Below, piece after piece: positions 8,806-19,054 of a stretch of 64,000 bases of DNA (positions are counted from its first letter, which is position 1; the number at the start of each line of letters is the position of its first letter). Made by a program: the position numbers and the translations under genes. The notes under the pieces are model-generated. The model was not told where the DNA came from. It saw only the letters and a list, made by a program, of their open reading frames with translations, and made no database searches. Location: the NCBI GenBank assembly GCA_051418075.1, contig JBPRGG010000089.1:62001-126000 (forward strand), given 5' to 3'. This DNA comes from JBPRGG01 sp051418075 (GTDB lineage Bacteria; Bacteroidota; Bacteroidia; Cytophagales; Cyclobacteriaceae).

Positions 8806-11694
8806 TCAATCCCTATGACAGATGGCCTGATAGGGGCAGTAATTACATTTCCGCCGATCTTCTGTTTGGTCAAAGTGAATGGTCGGGTCATAGATTTCAG
8901 CTACCAGTCTTGTAAGTTCCTGCTTGAATTCGGGGAACAGCGGTTTGGCATCCAAAATGGGATGATACTTTCGGGTGGCCGGATCTTTCATTTGAAGGTA
9001 CACTTCAAAATCAGCTTTAAAAAGATCCCTTGCATTGTATACCCCTGGTACAATTTGGGATGCAGATGCAGCATTTTCCTGGTAAATTAAGCTGTACAGT
9101 AATGTTTGCAAGGCCGCTTTATTTCTTTTGGGATGCTCCCGATCAAACAGAGAAGGGATATCAGCTACTTGTTTATCATCTTTACCGGTTTTATAATCAA
9201 TGATCCTGGTGCTGCCGGCTTTGGCATCGATGCGATCAATAATCCCTCTGAAACCTATTACTTTTGGACCCTCAGCAGTGGGAAACTCTATATCCAGATG
9301 ATAATTTTTACTGCCATCCTCTTCCAGACCCAGGATTTCAAAAGGAGCATAATCCTGGTCCTTTTTTATAATTTGATCTACATACTTGCTGATGATCTCA
9401 AAAACCAGCAGGTTTCGTCCCGAAGGTTGAAAATCCTGTTTGATGCGTCCACCGAATTCCTGTTGAAAAGCTGTTAGTAATGCTGGCTGGATCAACTTTT
9501 TCAATTGTGGTATATCCTGCTTTGCTATCAGATTAGATCCTTTAGATTGCATAAACCTTATATACACCTGTTCCATAGTATTATGCAACAACTTTCCAAA
9601 TATCATGGGATCCACTTCCTCAGAAATCTGGTCAGGCTCGTACAACTTTGCCACATAACGGAAATAATATTTCAATCGGCAATCCAGATAAATATTTAAT
9701 GCAGATGGTGTTAACCGGGCTGAATCCTTCCCCGGCTTTTGGACAAATACTTCCATTTGCCGGAGTACCGATGCTGTTTTTTCGATAGAAAGAGGAAATT
9801 CTTTACTAACCTGAATGTTGTTGGAAACTACATTTTTTTGTATCTGCAGGTTAGATTCAAAGGATAATTGGGTTAAAAACCGGCTTATTTCTCCTCTATT
9901 GCCTGATTCTTGGCCGGTATGGTAATAAATATATACATTTTTAGATTTTTGCAATAAACGGTAAAACATATACCCATAGATACCATCCTGCTGATCATAG
10001 GTGGGCAAGCCATAGCCTTTCCTCAAATTATAGGGAATAAAAGAATGAGGCAGTGAAACCGCCGGGAATTTACCTTCATTGAAAGATAAAATGAAAACAT
10101 TTTCAAAATCCAGGTTCCGGGTTTCCAGCACCCCCATTACCTGCAATCCTTCCAATGGTTCACCCGAAAATGGCACCCGGTATGAGCTAACAATCTGTCG
10201 AAAGAGCTTCAGGAAAGTCTTGAACTGAACCGGAACGCGCTGTTCATTCATTATTTCCTCTAATCGTTTTAGCTGGGTATAAAAATAATATATAAACTCC
10301 TGCTCCATAGGACTTAAACGGCTATCGGATTGGTTGCCCAGAAACTGCAATACTGAAAACAAATACTCAAATAATTGGGGCAAGTGATCCAGCTTTTTAA
10401 AAATGACCGGATAGCTTGTTTTTTCAAAGCTTAAATCTTCCTTGGACAGATAAACCTGATTTTGGGATTGCATTTGGCTGAGAATTTCGTTGGCCCGGAC
10501 TGCATGAAAAGGATAAAAATAAGGATGTTTTAGCACCAACTGAGCCTGCTTATAATAAAACTTTAATTCCGGCTCTTCCTTCAGATTCAACTGAAGCAGG
10601 ATCAGTAATTCCAGAAAATCGTAAATTGTAGTTGATTTCAGGGGATATCCCATGGTCACATTAAATTGATCAATTTCGGCTGGTATAGCATTGAGCAAAG
10701 GGAATAGCAGTTGTTCATCGGGTAAAACCACTACGGTTTTAGCAGGATCCCAGCCTGGCTCAGCTTTCAGTTTCCTCAGGGTGTTCCCCAGCTGCTTTAC
10801 CTGCCCTGTATCAGAAGAAACACCATTCACCACCACACGATGATTTTCCTTCACATTAAGATTTTGAGGTAAAGGATCAGGAAAGGTTGGGCCAAGGATT
10901 TTATCATTTCTGTATTTTCTGAAAAAAGTTCCTGCTTCATGATAGTCAGCATCAATGTAATAAGCATCCAGATCCCAAAACATCTGTGCATTTTGCTCCT
11001 GAAGATAATATTTGATGATCTTTTCTTCAGCACCATTCAGCGCATTAAATCCGGCAAAAATGGTGACACCCGGATATAAAGGAGTTTGGGATATATTTTC
11101 AGCTGCATTGCGGTAGACCATTCCCTGGTAAGCCAGTCCCTTTTCCTGCAATTGCTGATTAAACCGGGTATAAAGCTCATAAAGTATAGACCAGATCCTG
11201 ATAAAATCCTGCTGCTGACCCGAGAGTTTATCTCCAAAACTTTGCCAGAACTGAGTAATCACCTGCTTTTGAGATTCACTAAGGTAATCAATCTTCTGAT
11301 CGATCTCCTTTTGGAAACGAAGATCAGTGAATATTTTAGCCGGATCTACCAGGTATTTATCTACTTCATCAAAATCCTGAAGCAGCATTTCACCCCAATA
11401 ATAAAATTGGTCAAACGATTCTTGCACAGGGTTCAGCTGCTGGTAAATATGGTATAATTCAAAAACCAGAGTAAGCCGGTCAGCCTGAATCAAAGTAGCA
11501 TGATTACAGATAAAATCTTCAATACTGAGAATACCTGGAGCCCAAATCGGGCGATCAGTCAATTCAGCCAGACAACGGCCAAAAAACAGGCCAGCCCTAC
11601 GGTTGGGAAATATCACCTGAACTGGTCCGGAGGAGATATGAGCCATTACATTTTCTGCTACTTCTTTAAGAAAGGGCTTTAATTCATTCATCAT
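8806..11694 (-). CDS. addB: AddB-like PD-(D/E)XK nuclease subunit
   Basis: 962 residues. It acts with AddA in a helicase-nuclease that processes double-strand DNA ends for RecA-dependent repair. The N-terminal part is an inactivated UvrD-like helicase fold (VQVIFPNRRAGLFFGRCLAE). The C-terminal RecB-type nuclease domain begins at RLTPSALNIYLDC (about residue 660) with the key block IIDYKTG near residue 835. Cys673 plus the terminal CNYCPYQAIC form the four-cysteine set that holds an iron-sulfur cluster in AddB nucleases. Its ATG overlaps the addA stop by 4 bp (ATGA), so the two are translationally coupled. Bacteroidetes AddB proteins are usually annotated only as PD-(D/E)XK nuclease family, but the context makes the AddB role likely. 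Confidence 0.87.
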   Translation of the reverse strand: MMNELKPFLKEVAENVMAHISSGPVQVIFPNRRAGLFFGRCLAELTDRPIWAPGILSIEDFICNHATLIQADRLTLVFELYHIYQQLNPVQESFDQFYYWGEMLLQDFDEVDKYLVDPAKIFTDLRFQKEIDQKIDYLSESQKQVITQFWQSFGDKLSGQQQDFIRIWSILYELYTRFNQQLQEKGLAYQGMVYRNAAENISQTPLYPGVTIFAGFNALNGAEEKIIKYYLQEQNAQMFWDLDAYYIDADYHEAGTFFRKYRNDKILGPTFPDPLPQNLNVKENHRVVVNGVSSDTGQVKQLGNTLRKLKAEPGWDPAKTVVVLPDEQLLFPLLNAIPAEIDQFNVTMGYPLKSTTIYDFLELLILLQLNLKEEPELKFYYKQAQLVLKHPYFYPFHAVRANEILSQMQSQNQVYLSKEDLSFEKTSYPVIFKKLDHLPQLFEYLFSVLQFLGNQSDSRLSPMEQEFIYYFYTQLKRLEEIMNEQRVPVQFKTFLKLFRQIVSSYRVPFSGEPLEGLQVMGVLETRNLDFENVFILSFNEGKFPAVSLPHSFIPYNLRKGYGLPTYDQQDGIYGYMFYRLLQKSKNVYIYYHTGQESGNRGEISRFLTQLSFESNLQIQKNVVSNNIQVSKEFPLSIEKTASVLRQMEVFVQKPGKDSARLTPSALNIYLDCRLKYYFRYVAKLYEPDQISEEVDPMIFGKLLHNTMEQVYIRFMQSKGSNLIAKQDIPQLKKLIQPALLTAFQQEFGGRIKQDFQPSGRNLLVFEIISKYVDQIIKKDQDYAPFEILGLEEDGSKNYHLDIEFPTAEGPKVIGFRGIIDRIDAKAGSTRIIDYKTGKDDKQVADIPSLFDREHPKRNKAALQTLLYSLIYQENAASASQIVPGVYNARDLFKADFEVYLQMKDPATRKYHPILDAKPLFPEFKQELTRLVAEIYDPTIHFDQTEDRRKCNYCPYQAICHRD

Positions 11695-14600
11695 ACTACT
11701 TTTTCCACTTCTACCTGATCGATATACAACAAATAGCCGTTCACATTGGTATAACCCATCTGACCTAATAATTCAGCATATCTTTTAACCTGGTGTTGGT
11801 GAGAACTACTTTTAGCTCCGGTTTTATAATCTACCAAAACTACTTCTGAACCTTTCATCATGATCCGGTCGAACCGGTATTGATGGCCACCGGGAGTAAT
11901 TACAGGAATCTCAGATTTTACTTCCCAGCCATCCGAAAACCAATCATCTACCGGCTCAAGCTGTAAAAGTTTTTCGATCTGCAGCTTTAGTTGTTCCATT
12001 TCCCGGCGCCCCATAACACCCTCATAATAATATTGGTTTAAGACCCTGTTCAGGTCACTTTTCCATTTTACCTGGGCCAGGATATTATGGATTAAGGTGC
12101 CATACCTGGCATTTTCAAGGTGCGTTTCCTGACCCCGGTTGAAAATATTAGCGGCACTTTGCCGGATCTTTAGTTGATCCTGCCATTGACTGGTAATATA
12201 TGCTTCCTGCTCCTGAGCATCTTTTGGAGGTGTGTCAAATTTAAGCCTAATCTGAGTCTGGGTAGTGCCCATTTTCATGGTCTGATGCTGCTCCTGCCAG
12301 TAATCAGTCAGCTTATTTTCAGGAATATTACAATCATTCAATACCTGGTATACCAGGTCTGATACAGAAGCTACATTATAGCCGCCATTTTTCTTGATGG
12401 TGGGTTTGACTGCACTGATCAGTAACTGATCCTCCGCCCTGGTGAAAGCAACGTATAACAGGTTCAGATTGTCTATGGCGGCTTTAATTTTTTCCCGATA
12501 ATAATCTTCGCAATAAATAGTATCCAGCAGCGACTGGGAATATTTCAAAGGTAGGACCTCCAGTAAACTAAAGGGAGATTCCTGGCTCCTACACCAAAGT
12601 ATATTGTCAAAACGGGTATTATGATCCAAATTCCAGTCACAGAAGGGAATAATCACCACTTTAAACTGTAACCCTTTGGATTTATGAATGGTCATCACCT
12701 GCATGGCATTCACCTCTGAGGGTATTTGCAATGATTTGTTTGATCCGGTAAGCTCCCAATAATCCAGAAACTGATCCAGGTTATTTCCATTCCCATTTTG
12801 GTTATATTCCAATATCAAGTCCTGGAATGCCTGCAAATAAGGAATTTGCGGTAGGAATCTATTCAATTGAAAAACCTGTATCAATTGCTCAATCAATTCA
12901 TAAAGGCCCAGGTTTTGATACATCCATTTATTTTTAAAAAAGGCCGGGGGAATCAATTCATGAGCTCGATCACGAACATTATTAAACCAATCGGCCGGAT
13001 TTTCCAGTTTTTGGCCCTGGACGATTTGATATTCAAACCCTATCAGGCTTAGAGAGATCAAATCCGAATCGTTCTTTAAATAGCGTAAAGCATTAATCAG
13101 GATCTTTATAGAAGAGGATTTTTTCAGAAATAATGATTCTGATGACAGCACATCATACTGGTAGCCTTTTTTGGCCTGATCAGATTGTTTATATTCCATA
13201 AGATATTCAATGATCGCCGCCCCTTCTTCCTGACGTCTCACCAGAAAAGCAATATCATGGGGTTGATAATGCTGGTCCTGCAAACTTTCTATGGTAGCTG
13301 GTAATTTTTGAAACACCTGATCACGCCACCCCATTTCTTCCTCTTCTTCAGTATCCACTTTACGATCATAAAAATCAATCTTTACCATCCCCCCCTGTTT
13401 ATCTTTGGAATGGACCGGAATTTTCTGAATGGCATCCTGGTAAGCTTTCAGAATGTTTAAGCTTTCCTGCTCCAGCTTTTTTTTAAGCGATTGGTTCAGC
13501 AATTCTGAGAACGAGCTTAACACATTTACCTGCAGTAATTGGGGGGCCAACTGGAAAAACTGGTTAAAAAAAGCGATCAATTCAGGTTTACTACGCCAAT
13601 TTTGATTTAGATGAAGCTGGTGTACATTATGTGATTTGATATCCTTCTCAACCTGATACAATAATAGCTCCCAGTTTCCCCCTCTCCAGCGGTAAATGGA
13701 TTGTTTGATGTCTCCCACTACCAGATTCAAATTGCCTTCTGCCAGGCTATTGATCAATAAAGGTTTAAAATTATCCCATTGAAACCCGGAAGTATCCTGG
13801 AATTCATCAATCAGATAATGCCGGTATAAAGAACCGGTTTTTTCATAAATAAATGGGGCATCATTATTACCAATGATCTTTTTGAGGAAGTCCGTAGCAT
13901 CTGAAATTAACAATACTTCTTTATCCTGACGGTATTGAACCAGTTTTTGATTCAGATCCAATAAAATTCCTAATGTATAAATGTATCGCTGAATCTCCAC
14001 TGCGGATATGTACCTGGGAAATTCCTTGTAAAAAAATTGCAACGCCTTATCCAGGTAGTGATTCAAACCATCATGATAAGCTTGCTCGATCTGAGCTTTT
14101 AAAGGTGAGGATTTTTTATACCATTGCTCAGGCCGATGCAGCGCAGCAGTGACCCTTTCACCGGGACGAAATACCTTGAGCCGGATCTTATTAAAATATC
14201 CGATTACGCCACTCTTGCCATAGGTAAAATCATCGACTTCCAGCTGATGGCTCTCCATCAGGTTTATGGCATCCGATCCGATCTGTGCCATCTCCTTTTC
14301 GAAATGCTGGATCAAACGATTTAGCTCCTGTAATAAAGAGGGGACGGAATGGCTGTTGAGGTTTTCAGGCTTAACAAAGGCTTTGTATTTTTCCTGAAAT
14401 ATCTCCCGGGCCAGGCCCTTCATGTCTTTCCTGATGTCCCAGGAGCTTCCTTCAATCACCTTCTGCTCAGCAAATTGAATGAGCCAGCTTGTCAACTGCT
14501 GGTTCTTCCCTAAATCTATTAATAACATGTCCACCAGTTCATCCAGCACTTTTTCCTGATCCAACTCTATGGAAAAGCCCCCCTGAAGGCCTAATTCCCG

Positions 14601-14963
14601 GGCAAAACCCTGGATAATCTTTTGAAAGAAACTGTCAATCGTACTGATCGAGAAATGGCTGTAATTATGTAATATAAGGATCAATACCTGCTGAGCCCGC
14701 TTAACTAGTTCTGACTGATCCAGGTTAGTATCTTTACAAAGGACAGGAATCAGTAAATTATTATCTCCCCGGGCTATTTCATGAAGATATTGAATAATCC
14801 GCACCTTCATTTCCCGGGTAGCTTTATTAGTAAAAGTAACGGCCAGAATATTTTTGTACAGCCAGGGGTTTTTCAGGACCAGGGTTAAATATTCCCTGGC
14901 CAGGGTGAAAGTTTTACCTGATCCGGCTGAAGACCTGTAAATGCGGAAATTTCTTTTGCTCAT
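11691..14963 (-). CDS. addA: AddA-like UvrD-family helicase/exonuclease
   Basis: 1090-residue superfamily 1A helicase with a C-terminal nuclease domain, the motor subunit of an AddAB-type end-resection enzyme. Motif I is SSAGSGKTF at residues 11-19; motif II is LIDEFQDTS near 388; motif III-like NLVVGDIKQSIYRWRGG follows; motif V is MTIHKSKGLQFK; motif VI is LLYVAFTRAEDQLL. The nuclease domain ends the protein, with a DRI and VDYKTG pair near residue 1042. Order and length match AddA/RecB-type proteins. A hairpin behind the neighbouring receptor gene lies just upstream, so addA starts a separate transcript. Confidence 0.9.
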   Translation of the reverse strand: MSKRNFRIYRSSAGSGKTFTLAREYLTLVLKNPWLYKNILAVTFTNKATREMKVRIIQYLHEIARGDNNLLIPVLCKDTNLDQSELVKRAQQVLILILHNYSHFSISTIDSFFQKIIQGFARELGLQGGFSIELDQEKVLDELVDMLLIDLGKNQQLTSWLIQFAEQKVIEGSSWDIRKDMKGLAREIFQEKYKAFVKPENLNSHSVPSLLQELNRLIQHFEKEMAQIGSDAINLMESHQLEVDDFTYGKSGVIGYFNKIRLKVFRPGERVTAALHRPEQWYKKSSPLKAQIEQAYHDGLNHYLDKALQFFYKEFPRYISAVEIQRYIYTLGILLDLNQKLVQYRQDKEVLLISDATDFLKKIIGNNDAPFIYEKTGSLYRHYLIDEFQDTSGFQWDNFKPLLINSLAEGNLNLVVGDIKQSIYRWRGGNWELLLYQVEKDIKSHNVHQLHLNQNWRSKPELIAFFNQFFQLAPQLLQVNVLSSFSELLNQSLKKKLEQESLNILKAYQDAIQKIPVHSKDKQGGMVKIDFYDRKVDTEEEEEMGWRDQVFQKLPATIESLQDQHYQPHDIAFLVRRQEEGAAIIEYLMEYKQSDQAKKGYQYDVLSSESLFLKKSSSIKILINALRYLKNDSDLISLSLIGFEYQIVQGQKLENPADWFNNVRDRAHELIPPAFFKNKWMYQNLGLYELIEQLIQVFQLNRFLPQIPYLQAFQDLILEYNQNGNGNNLDQFLDYWELTGSNKSLQIPSEVNAMQVMTIHKSKGLQFKVVIIPFCDWNLDHNTRFDNILWCRSQESPFSLLEVLPLKYSQSLLDTIYCEDYYREKIKAAIDNLNLLYVAFTRAEDQLLISAVKPTIKKNGGYNVASVSDLVYQVLNDCNIPENKLTDYWQEQHQTMKMGTTQTQIRLKFDTPPKDAQEQEAYITSQWQDQLKIRQSAANIFNRGQETHLENARYGTLIHNILAQVKWKSDLNRVLNQYYYEGVMGRREMEQLKLQIEKLLQLEPVDDWFSDGWEVKSEIPVITPGGHQYRFDRIMMKGSEVVLVDYKTGAKSSSHQHQVKRYAELLGQMGYTNVNGYLLYIDQVEVEKVV

Positions 14964-15009
14964 TTTTTACTTCTGAGCCTCGAATTTATAGGATAAATCA
15001 CTAACATCA

Positions 15010-15040
15010 TAAAAAAAACCGGCAGTTAAAAGCTACCGGT
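15010..15040 (-). terminator. Intrinsic terminator of the TonB receptor gene
   Basis: On the minus strand ACCGGTAG pairs with CTGCCGGT over 8 bp with one G-T wobble (arms 15033-15040 and 15018-15025), and is followed by eight T residues. It lies 31 bp behind the receptor stop codon. Confidence 0.85.
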
Positions 15041-15071
15041 TTTTCAGACCGTTTAAAATTTAAATTAAGTA

Positions 15072-17513
15072 TTAGTATGTAAAATTCAATCCAACCAGAT
15101 AAGTACTATTAATACGATCAGTAAAGAAATATTCCCTGGTTTTTGCAGCCAAAATATTTCTTCCGGAAAGATAAAAGCGCAGGTGTTTGTTTAATTTATA
15201 GCTAACAGCTCCATTCAGTATAAATTTCGTGGATATATGATCAATACCTGTCCCTTCTTCCAGTTCACCATCGGATAATGGAGGTCTCAATGCACCAAAA
15301 TCATGAAGAATAGTACTACTTCCCATGTAGTATGCATTGAAGTTGATATTCAATTTTGTGCTGGCCTGATAATTTATATAAGCTCCGCCAAACAGATCAG
15401 GAGTAGCATGATGGTCTTTGGTATACAATGAATCATACTCAGGAACTTCAGGACGATCAGTATAATCTTCAATTTTAGATTGCTGCAGGGTTACATATGG
15501 CTTTATTTGCAAATTTTTAGTTAAATAATTTACAGATAAGGTAGCTCCCTGCTGAACAAATTGCTGGGGAAAATTAGTATTATAATTTTGCACATATAAC
15601 TGGGCTTGCATCACTGGCAAGAACATGGAAGGTAAATTAACCGGATCCGGTTGGAAAACACCAATAGTATCCCGGATCAACATTTGTTGCTGGATGATGG
15701 GATATACAAATCCATCCATTCTGGAATGAAAAGCTTCAAGGTCAAAAGAAATATGCTTACTGATCCTGCTTCTGTAACCCAATTCAAACATATCATTTTT
15801 TAACAAATCCAAATCCCTGTTTCCGGAAAATTCAAAATTATAATCAGCTTTATCCCACATGGCATTGGCTAAAACCGGCGCCATTTGCGGGCTAACTCCT
15901 CCTGCTTCCAGTGCGGCAATGGTCCTGGTCAGCAGGTTAGGATCTGCCGGGCCATTACCGGTGAAGAAGTAGTGATCTTTGGGAAATTCAGCATATATAT
16001 TAAAGTTACTGTAAGTATCCAATACATATACTCCTCTGTAAGCCCTGGAATAGGTACCTCTGAATATATGATTTTCATTAAGTTGATATTTGAGTGAAAA
16101 CTGATAGGATAAAAAGTTTTTATCTGAAGGAAAGTTATGCTGATCATTTCTCAAGGCAGTTGTAAACCTGAACTTCTGCTTGATATCATAATCAAATTTC
16201 ATAGAGATTGCAGTGGTATTTAACTTACCTTCATCATTAATAAAGCCTTCTCCATTTTCCCAGTAAGGGGTATCATCATAGATGGCCTGACGGTAATTAA
16301 ATCCTGGTCGAAAGCTAATACTATGGTTTTCAGGTAAAAATCCAACCTCGAATTCTCCAAAATTGGAACCAGAAGAAGCCTGATCTTTTTGGCTGCCAAT
16401 GATGAAATCATATTCAAAAAAAGCATCTAGTGTACTTACATCATAAGTTAATCCGAAAGTTTGCAAAGCCGGGGATTGCTTACCATCCAGCCATGACACC
16501 TGCCCGGAAAGGTTATGAATATTAGTTCTTAAATCAAAATATGAGGTCTTTGAATCTGATGTGGAAAATGGCGTGGCAGTATTTTCTGAATAAGCTTTTT
16601 GTACCCTGGAATCCTGCAATCCGGTAGCGACAGAAAACTTAATTTTATCGGCCGGATTAAAATTAACAAAAGCATTTATCCCATATTTTTCCATGGCCAG
16701 CGAAGGTTCGGGCAGCCTGGCCCGCATTAAATCATCATCAATAGGGGCACCAAATACGGCATCAATCTGGTTAAGATCTGCTATGTACTCGTTCCGTGAA
16801 TAGACATAATAATCATTCTGGTAGCGATCTCTTTGCTGAAAATTACCGGAAATTACCGCGTCAACTTTTTGATTCCACTTATAACCAAAAGAGCCATTGG
16901 CAATTTTGGTATTATTGGTGCCTATTTGGGCGTTGGCATTGCTGTAAAAGGTATAATTTTTTGGTCGTTTGGTGATGATATTGATAACACCTGACACAGC
17001 ATTGGGCCCATATAAGGCTGACATAGCGCCTCTTACCACTTCAATTCTTTCTACATCATTCAGATCAATAGGAAAGGTTTCCCAGAATGTTCCACCCTGC
17101 AGGTAATTATAAACCGGCCGTCCATCAATCATTACCAGCGTATTACTGTTAGCCATATAAGGTAGAAAAGAACCATCGATGGTATTCTCTCCACCTCTAA
17201 TAAAAATCTCATAAATCCCATTGGTCTGCTCCCTTACAATCACACCCGGCACCAATCTCAAGGCCTCAGGAATGGATGTACATCCTGCATTTTCTATTTC
17301 TTCATGAGATACTACCGAAGCAGATAACGGAGCTTCAAATAAACTTTCTGATTTCTTTGATACAGAGCTTACATTTACATTGAAAAGCTCTTCCAGTGAA
17401 AGATCATAAATATTTTCTTCAAAATCTGCGAAAAAATCATCATCCTGGGCAAAACCGGTAAAATTCATCACCAGCAGGCCCAATAAACCAAGTATAATTC
17501 TTTTTAATTTCAT
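15072..17513 (-). CDS. TonB-dependent outer membrane receptor
   Basis: 813 residues. The signal peptide is MKLKRIILGLLGLLVMNFTGFAQ (residues 1-22 cleaved before Q-D). The plug domain follows (about 50-170: SASVVSHEEIENAG, IPEALRLVPGVIV, RIEVVRGAMSALYGPNAVSGVINI), then a long beta-barrel ending in the aromatic-terminated strand STYLVGLNFTY needed for Bam-dependent insertion. The acidic N-terminal segment DLSLEELFNVNVSSVSKKSE is typical of receptors paired with YfiR/DUF4154 proteins. No carboxypeptidase-like N-terminal domain or SusD partner is present, so it is not a SusC-type glycan receptor. The ligand is unknown. It sits 18 bp behind the YfiR-like gene in a two-gene operon closed by a good terminator. 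Confidence 0.93.
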   Translation of the reverse strand: MKLKRIILGLLGLLVMNFTGFAQDDDFFADFEENIYDLSLEELFNVNVSSVSKKSESLFEAPLSASVVSHEEIENAGCTSIPEALRLVPGVIVREQTNGIYEIFIRGGENTIDGSFLPYMANSNTLVMIDGRPVYNYLQGGTFWETFPIDLNDVERIEVVRGAMSALYGPNAVSGVINIITKRPKNYTFYSNANAQIGTNNTKIANGSFGYKWNQKVDAVISGNFQQRDRYQNDYYVYSRNEYIADLNQIDAVFGAPIDDDLMRARLPEPSLAMEKYGINAFVNFNPADKIKFSVATGLQDSRVQKAYSENTATPFSTSDSKTSYFDLRTNIHNLSGQVSWLDGKQSPALQTFGLTYDVSTLDAFFEYDFIIGSQKDQASSGSNFGEFEVGFLPENHSISFRPGFNYRQAIYDDTPYWENGEGFINDEGKLNTTAISMKFDYDIKQKFRFTTALRNDQHNFPSDKNFLSYQFSLKYQLNENHIFRGTYSRAYRGVYVLDTYSNFNIYAEFPKDHYFFTGNGPADPNLLTRTIAALEAGGVSPQMAPVLANAMWDKADYNFEFSGNRDLDLLKNDMFELGYRSRISKHISFDLEAFHSRMDGFVYPIIQQQMLIRDTIGVFQPDPVNLPSMFLPVMQAQLYVQNYNTNFPQQFVQQGATLSVNYLTKNLQIKPYVTLQQSKIEDYTDRPEVPEYDSLYTKDHHATPDLFGGAYINYQASTKLNINFNAYYMGSSTILHDFGALRPPLSDGELEEGTGIDHISTKFILNGAVSYKLNKHLRFYLSGRNILAAKTREYFFTDRINSTYLVGLNFTY

Positions 17514-17531
17514 CTTGTATCTTTTAATAGG

Positions 17532-18056
17532 TTATACCAAAATTGCCAGTGCCAGTAGCTGTCCGGAGACTTTTAAACCTGCTTTATCTACTGCTTCACG
17601 ATTCAGTTCGATGTTAAGCTTTCCATCAACTGTAATAAAGTTGATACAGCTACCTTTTTTAATAATTCCAGATTCTTCAGTGATGATCAGCACTGGCTTG
17701 TCTGCCAGTTTAGCTGCTATGGCTTCCAGTTGATCACTCTGATCTTCCGGAACAAACAGGATATGACAATCATAGGCATCATTCACAGAAGAAATGTTTT
17801 GGATAATAAATTTCTGGGTGGCGCTGGACTTTAATTCAGCCATTTTATTGAATGACTCCATAATGCTTTTTCCACCAGAAAGAATGGCTATCCGGGTTTC
17901 ACTAGTAGAAACGGGCCATTGAATGTACTTGGTAAAATTATACACAAAAACCGAGTGGAATTTATAATCCTTATCCAGGTTTATTCCATTGACGGGTAGT
18001 GCAAAAAATGACAAAAGCCATAATGCGACTAATGGCTTAAAAATTATCTTGCTCAT
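17532..18056 (-). CDS. YfiR/DUF4154-like periplasmic protein
   Basis: 174 residues with a signal peptide (WLLSFFALPVNGIN) and the family opening KFHSVFVYNFTKYIQWP, which marks YfiR-like (DUF4154) proteins. It also has the closing segment typical of the family, where a mature periplasmic Rossmann-like domain ends after NREAVDKAGLKVSGQLLALA. In Pseudomonas YfiR restrains a diguanylate cyclase, but in Bacteroidetes these proteins mostly occur next to TonB receptors or sensor kinases and their partner is unproven. The first gene of the operon with the receptor; no cyclase gene lies nearby. Confidence 0.8.
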   Translation of the reverse strand: MSKIIFKPLVALWLLSFFALPVNGINLDKDYKFHSVFVYNFTKYIQWPVSTSETRIAILSGGKSIMESFNKMAELKSSATQKFIIQNISSVNDAYDCHILFVPEDQSDQLEAIAAKLADKPVLIITEESGIIKKGSCINFITVDGKLNIELNREAVDKAGLKVSGQLLALAILV

Positions 18057-18366
18057 ATGCTGCTATTGTTAAAATTATCTTTTATGAAACACTTAAATTT
18101 CGGCGGCAAATTATAAGCAATAACGGTTTTAAAAAAACAAATTAGAAATGAAATCTTACGTAAAATATATTATATAAAAAATGACAATACTATTCCCCAA
18201 GATTCTGTCTCAGAGGCAATCAACCCTATTTTCAACTGCTAAATAAATAATAAAAAAATGATTTTAGTAATATCTTATGATGTAAAGTTCAAAAAGAAAA
18301 ATTTCATTACAGTAAAAACTGCTTAAACGGGTAAAAAATTTTGACCTCCACTTATTATAAAACAGG
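18057..18366. other. Intergenic region upstream of the YfiR-TonB operon
   Basis: 310 bp, AT-rich, both flanking genes on the minus strand. It must hold the operon promoter; a near-match TATAATTTGC lies on the minus strand around 18104-18114, one base off the TAnnTTTG spacing. No gene, RNA or clear terminator of the phosphatase gene was seen. Confidence 0.5.
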
Positions 18367-19050
18367 CTATGGCATTATATCCAGGCATTCTTTCACATAT
18401 AATTTAAAGTTGTTTAATTCCAGCCCAACCAAAAAGCCCATTCCTTGCCGGTGAGGATAAACACATCCGGCATCCAGGAAAATGTTTTGATTGGCTGGCT
18501 GGTCGAATTGCCTGATGATGGTATTCAATGGCAACGGTACATGTCCATGAATAATTTTTTTATTTCCTATATTATCTTCAATGGCTTCCATTTTACGAAT
18601 ATTAAGCATGCTATCAGAAGGTTCAAAAGGTTGCGGACTGGTAAAATCAAATCCTGCGTGAACCAGTAAAAAATCTGGTAATTCAATGAAATAATCAAAG
18701 GATTGCATCATTTGTAAATATTTGGAGGGGATGGATTTGGGGTTTTCTACCTTAAAATCCTGCAGGGTATACAGACCTCCCTTATCAATACAGGTAAAAA
18801 AATCGGTGGCATGATTTAAATAATCCAGAAATAATTGTTCATGATTCCCTCTCAGGCAGATAACCTGGTATCCCTGATCTTCCATTTCAAATACATAATC
18901 TAAAACCTGCTTGCTGGACGGGCCTTTATTTATCAGATCACCCAAAATATAAATCTGATCAGATTTGGCAGGTGCCATCATTTCCTCCAGTACATATCTG
19001 AAGGTCAGATAGCAACCATGAATATCAGTCAGGACAAACTTCTTTGCCAT
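18367..19050 (-). CDS. Metallophosphoesterase, serine/threonine phosphatase-like
   Basis: 227-residue calcineurin-fold phosphoesterase. The metal and catalytic motifs appear in order: FVLTDIHGCY (D-x-H-G), ILGDLINKGPSS (G-D block), VICLRGNHEQLF (G-N-H-E), a LLVHAGFDF block and KIIHGHVPLP. This layout matches the PrpA/PrpB and ApaH-like bacterial protein phosphatases, which are cytosolic and use two divalent metals. The usual G-D-x-V-D-R is G-D-L-I-N-K here, a moderate variation. It follows the DUF502 gene by 4 bp, so the two are probably one transcript. Whether the substrate is a phosphoprotein or a dinucleoside polyphosphate cannot be decided. Confidence 0.85.
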   Translation of the reverse strand: MAKKFVLTDIHGCYLTFRYVLEEMMAPAKSDQIYILGDLINKGPSSKQVLDYVFEMEDQGYQVICLRGNHEQLFLDYLNHATDFFTCIDKGGLYTLQDFKVENPKSIPSKYLQMMQSFDYFIELPDFLLVHAGFDFTSPQPFEPSDSMLNIRKMEAIEDNIGNKKIIHGHVPLPLNTIIRQFDQPANQNIFLDAGCVYPHRQGMGFLVGLELNNFKLYVKECLDIMP

Positions 19051-19054
19051 AGAT

